A stretch of DNA of 62,400 nucleotides from the NCBI GenBank assembly GCA_014238055.1, contig JABABV010000004.1:1-62400 (forward strand), given 5' to 3'. Position 1 is the first letter of the stretch. Each line of letters begins with the position of its first letter. Source of the DNA: Mycoplasmatales bacterium (GTDB lineage: Bacteria > Bacillota_I > Bacilli_A > Mycoplasmatales > JABABV01). The notes below the pieces were generated by a model. The model had not been told where the DNA came from and searched no databases. It saw nothing but the letters and a program-made list of their open reading frames with translations. This document shows positions 59,058 through 62,400 of the stretch, piece by piece. Made by a program: the position numbers and the translations under genes.

Positions 59058-59897
59058 ATGAAAAGATGAAGTAATCGAAAAATTGCAGTTGTCGGCTTAT
59101 TCATTTCTATAGGAATAGTTTTAGTAATTTTAGGTAATGCTTTTGTAACTATACCTTCTTTTAAAACTGCTCTGGCTGGGGTTCCTGTAAAAATAACAGG
59201 ATTTTTATTAGGACCTTTAGCTGGTGGAGTTAGTGGTGTAATAGTTGATTTATTATCATTGCTATACAGACCAAGTTTTTATTTCCCTGGTTATACATTA
59301 GATATGATTATGGTTGGAGTAATACCAGGATTAGTATTTATTGTCCAAAGAAGATTTAATCGTAAAATAGCTAAATCAGAATTAAAGTTTAAAAGATATA
59401 ATAAAGGTATGTTATGAATGTTAATTATATCTATACTTATGGTTATTGCTATTGCCACAATATTTATATCTTTAATTCCAGATGATTTTTTCCATGTTAA
59501 AGTCACTCCTAAAGATAAAACAACGAGCACATCACAATTGATAACAAATAAATGAATATATTTAATATTGATAGATTCACAAGCACTTATCTCCCTAATA
59601 GTTATTTTGTGTTTAAAATTTTATTTCAAAAAAAATAAATTTAACGATATTCTCCCAATTATTGTATTTTGTTTTTTTATTGAATATTATTTAATTTTCT
59701 CAACACCTTTATGAGATCAATTTACTATCGGGATTCCGTATTCATTTGGAGTTTCATTTAGAATTACATTCGCTAGTCTTAAGATGTGATTCAATGTTGC
59801 TGTTATGTATTTTGTCTGAAAAGTAATCAATCCTTTGATTAGAATTGATGACATCGAAGAAAACAATGTAGTTACCGGAATCGAAACAGAAAAATAA
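59058..59897 (+). CDS. ECF transporter S component, folate (FolT)-like
   Basis: 279 residues, about six helices with a large cytoplasmic loop (RRFNRKIAKSELKFKRYNK). VKITGFLLGPLAGGVSGVIV, followed by DLLS, is the S-component motif; its glycine-rich G-P-x-x-G-G forms the vitamin-binding helix. A long loop between helices 4 and 5 (DDFFHVKVTPKDKTTS) is unusual. It needs the shared EcfA/A'/T module, not in the window. Position before folC suggests folate. UGA-Trp codons throughout. Confidence 0.75.
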
Positions 59898-59939
59898 TTT
59901 TTATTAATTACTAAAAATTATGCTAAAATATTATTGAAT

Positions 59940-60042
59940 TATATTAGAGCCGCGTAAAATTGATGTTTTTAAATATGGGAGTATAAATTTAAAAACGAAT
60001 TAATTAATTTTAATTATCAATTTATGCTCATCCACTAATATA
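59940..60042 (+). ncRNA. Pseudoknotted leader RNA of folC; candidate THF riboswitch
   Basis: Four helices can form by exact pairing. P1: TATATTAG (59940-59947) with CTAATATA (60035-60042). P2: AAATTGAT (59957-59964) with ATCAATTT (60016-60023). P3: GTTTTTAAAT (59965-59974) with ATTTAAAAAC (59987-59996). A pseudoknot joins the P3 loop ATGGGAGTATAA to the P2/P1 joint ATGCTCATCCA (GAGTAT with ATGCTC, or TGG-GAG with CTC-CCA across a 2-base bulge). Loop to J2/1 pairing and the GCGT-x-A, ATGGGA and CATCC islands match the layout of the class I tetrahydrofolate riboswitch. Placement before folC supports that. Ligand binding is inferred. Confidence 0.6.
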
Positions 60043-60069
60043 TTTAATACAATAAATAATATTGTTTTT

Positions 60070-60104
60070 AAAAATCTCCTACTTTTAGAATTAGGAGATT
60101 TTTT
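60070..60104 (+). terminator. Terminator-like hairpin holding the folC Shine-Dalgarno
   Basis: AAAAATCTCCTA (60070-60081) pairs perfectly with 60092-60103 around a 10-base loop; the T-run ends at the folC ATG. AGGAG (60093-60097), the only ribosome-binding site for folC, lies in the 3' arm. It can thus stop transcription or block initiation. Confidence 0.75.
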
Positions 60105-61265
60105 ATGTATATAAATAACTATGATAAAAATGTTAATTTTTTATTAGAATTAGCTAATCGAAAATTAACATTTAATGTTGATAACGAAACTAAAAAAAAT
60201 TTATGATTAAAATGTTTAATTGAATTAAATAATCCTCAAGATAAAATAAAAGTTATTCAAGTAGTTGGAACTAACGGAAAAGGTTCGACAACGATGTATT
60301 TAAATTGAATATTAAAACAAAAATTTAAAAAGATCGGAACTTTTACTTCGCCAGCTACGATGACTTTTTACGATCGTATTCAAATAAATAATATTGCTAT
60401 TAGTGATCAAAATGTTGATAATTATTTAAAAATAATAAAACCACTCATAAATAAATATAAATTATCTTTTTTTCAAGTTTGAACATTAATGGGATTATTA
60501 CATTTTGTTGATTGTAAAGTAGATATAGCTATTATTGAAGCAGGCATAGGTGGTAAATGAGATTCGACAAATATTTTTTTAGATAAAAATCAATTAGCAG
60601 TTGCGATAACTTCGATAAGTCTAGATCACCAAAACGTATTAGGTAATACACTTTTAGAAATTGCTCATCAAAAAGCAGCAATAACAAAAGCTTCAACTCC
60701 TATTTTTGCTGCCGAAGATTTAACGCGATTTAAAAAAGAATTTTTAAATTTTAGTAATGAAGTTATTTTTGTAAGAACAATTAAATCAAATTTAGCAATT
60801 CCTAAATATCAAGATAGTAATTTGAGCATCGCCTTAGCTATAGCTAAAAATGTTTTTAATATTTCTGATATTGATTTAAATAAAATACCTGAAAACATCA
60901 TTTTTTATCGCTTTAGTACAGTTTTAGATAAACCGTCAATAGTTATTGATGGGGCGCATAACGATGAAGCGTTATTAAAGAATATTGCACATATTAAAAA
61001 AACAAACAAAGATTATATCGTTATTGTTGGTTTTTCTGCAAATAAAAATATTGAGACTATGAAGAAAACGTTGAAAGATAATTTTGAAACAATTTATTAT
61101 GTTAACTTTCAATATAAAAATTCACACCATTTCGATAATAAAATCGATTATAAAATATTGATTTTGAAATTAATTAAAGATAATAAAAATATATTAATTA
61201 TTGGTTCGCTCTATTTTGCTAGTGAAGTTTATAATTGAGGGAAGATAAATGATGTTTTTAAATAG
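60105..61265 (+). CDS. folC: Folylpolyglutamate synthase
   Basis: 386 residues, Mur-ligase fold. P-loop VVGTNGKGSTTM, TFTSPATMTFYDRIQIN (folate site), IIEAGIGGKWDSTN (variant of the usual G-GRLDATN), SLDHQNVLGNT and VIDGAHNDEAL. It adds glutamates to reduced folate, trapping it. FolP or a DHFS partner is not seen, so its use is probably salvage rather than synthesis. It starts directly after the leader hairpin. Its end overlaps the next gene by 17 bases. Confidence 0.93.
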
Positions 61266-61872
61266 TTTAATTTGAAGCGATCATTTATTAATGATAACTA
61301 ATATAATCGCAGTTTTATTAATCTTAGTTGTTGGAATTATAGTTTTTAGTAAAGAAAGTTGAAAAAATATAACTAATAGAGACATCGCTACGATAAGTCT
61401 TTTAGTTGCATTAGCAATTATTTTAAATGGATTTTTTAGTTCGATATCATTAGCCGGCTATGTAAAAATTAGATTAGGTGATGTTGTAGTTTTCTATATG
61501 GGTTATCGCTGTAAATATATTTTAGGATATACTGGTTCAATAATAAGTGATTTATTGAGAATATTAATATTTCCAATCGCAGGAATTCATTTAGGATTTA
61601 CTTTAAATTCTTGTTTATTTAGTTTAGCTGGATCGATAAGTTATCAATTTAACACTAAAAAATTTTTCTATTTTATTGTCAGTTTTTTAATTATATATAT
61701 TTTAGATTCTTTTGTTTTAAATATTATATGATTAGTTTCAATGGGTTGTATTCCTTGAGGTGAAGTTGCTATTTATAGCGCTTATATAAATAGAATAATC
61801 GAATTAGCATGAGCTTTACCGATATATATAGGACTTCTATTACTTTTATATAAAGTAGATAAATTAATATAA
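61249..61872 (+). CDS. ECF transporter S component, second folate-type
   Basis: 207 residues with about six helices. After an N-terminal anchor (IIAVLLILVVGIIVF) come ISLLVALAIILNGFFSS, the core GDVVVFYMGYRCKYILGYTG and SIISDLLRILIFP, matching the FolT/BioY-type S fold with a G-x-x-x-D-L motif. It overlaps folC, so both share the leader RNA. With the gene at 59058 the locus has two S components around folC; they may be two folate forms or different vitamins. Confidence 0.7.
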
Positions 61873-61882
61873 TTCATTTCAA

Positions 61883-61911
61883 TTGACATTTTTGCCTTTT
61901 TGAAATAAAAT
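61883..61911 (+). promoter_or_regulatory. Strong promoter upstream of pyrG
   Basis: TTGACA (61883-61888) and TAAAAT (61906-61911) with a 17-base spacer, the best -35/-10 match in the window. The ~130-base leader to the ATG contains GGCGG and long T-runs near 61990-62000, possibly an attenuator. Confidence 0.7.
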
Positions 61912-62037
61912 ATTTATAGAATTAGAAAATAAAATAAGAAAACTTCAATTATTATTTTTATAAAACGAATTTAAATAAAGTAATGATTTGGCGGTTTTTT
62001 TTATTATTTTTATAACTAATTAAAGAAAACGAGGTAA

Positions 62038-62400
<363 letters not shown>

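Noticed and set aside
61973-62010. pyrG attenuator of the Bacillus type
   Set aside because: A GGCGG followed by T's is present, but I could not pair a convincing stem, and the transcript start is not known.

Overview
The window is AT-rich and UGA must be read as tryptophan: about forty genes, including uvrA, gatA, gatB, metG, gltX, argS, mnmG and parB, contain in-frame TGA at conserved Trp positions and are stopped only by TAA or TAG. With the Firmicute-like gene order, lipobox-type lipoproteins, ECF vitamin transporters and GatCAB, this points to a Mollicute (Mycoplasma-like, translation table 4). The GH18 chitinase-like lipoproteins and the low GC would fit an invertebrate associate, but I cannot name the genus from this sequence.

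Layout. 1-5764: end of an unidentified gene, uvrA, two paralogous small membrane-anchored proteins, a short stretch with a decayed-looking reading frame, and an amino-acid permease on the minus strand. 6042-13272: tRNA-Ser(GCU) and then a tandem array of four exported proteins, each with one to three copies of an ~80-residue module followed by a GH18 domain of the bacterial ChiA-like type. A fifth copy is at 35637-37031, next to a relative without the GH18 domain (37290-38477). 13441-17384: cardiolipin synthase, nicotinamidase, CPBP protease, pseudouridine synthase. 17428-21908: a membrane/glycan cluster (large multi-pass protein, DXD sugar transferase, GT2 transferase, DUF2304 protein). 21923-28406: ligA, gatCAB, YihY. 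28445-30948: divergent ktrA/ktrB K+ uptake. 31014-35464: a superoxide-reductase-like protein with one altered metal ligand, a SAP/Rho_N-like tail-anchored protein, a 47-aa membrane protein, metG, and an ABC-2 exporter pair. 38729-41377: a UvrD-type helicase fused to a PD-(D/E)XK nuclease.

41508-62400 resembles the ancestral origin-side region of Firmicutes: mnmG, an unknown zinc-finger-like gene, parA, parB, ychF, ispF, gltX, an HD phosphohydrolase, DUF1934, argS, rpoE, rpsF-ssb-rpsR, gdpP, rplI, dnaB, rlmH, ung, a FolT-like ECF S component, folC, a second S component, and the start of pyrG.

How the genes work together: ParA/ParB, DnaB, SSB, LigA, UvrA and Ung cover replication, segregation and repair. 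GatCAB with GltX makes Gln-tRNA and/or Asn-tRNA by transamidation. GdpP degrades c-di-AMP, a common regulator of Ktr-type K+ uptake. The two folate-type S components flank folC, which retains salvaged folate by polyglutamylation. Upstream of folC is a pseudoknotted RNA leader (59940-60042) that looks like a tetrahydrofolate riboswitch, followed by a terminator-like hairpin that also holds folC's Shine-Dalgarno sequence. The strongest candidates for novelty are this leader and the modular GH18 lipoprotein family. No rRNA, CRISPR array, insertion sequence or phage gene was recognised.
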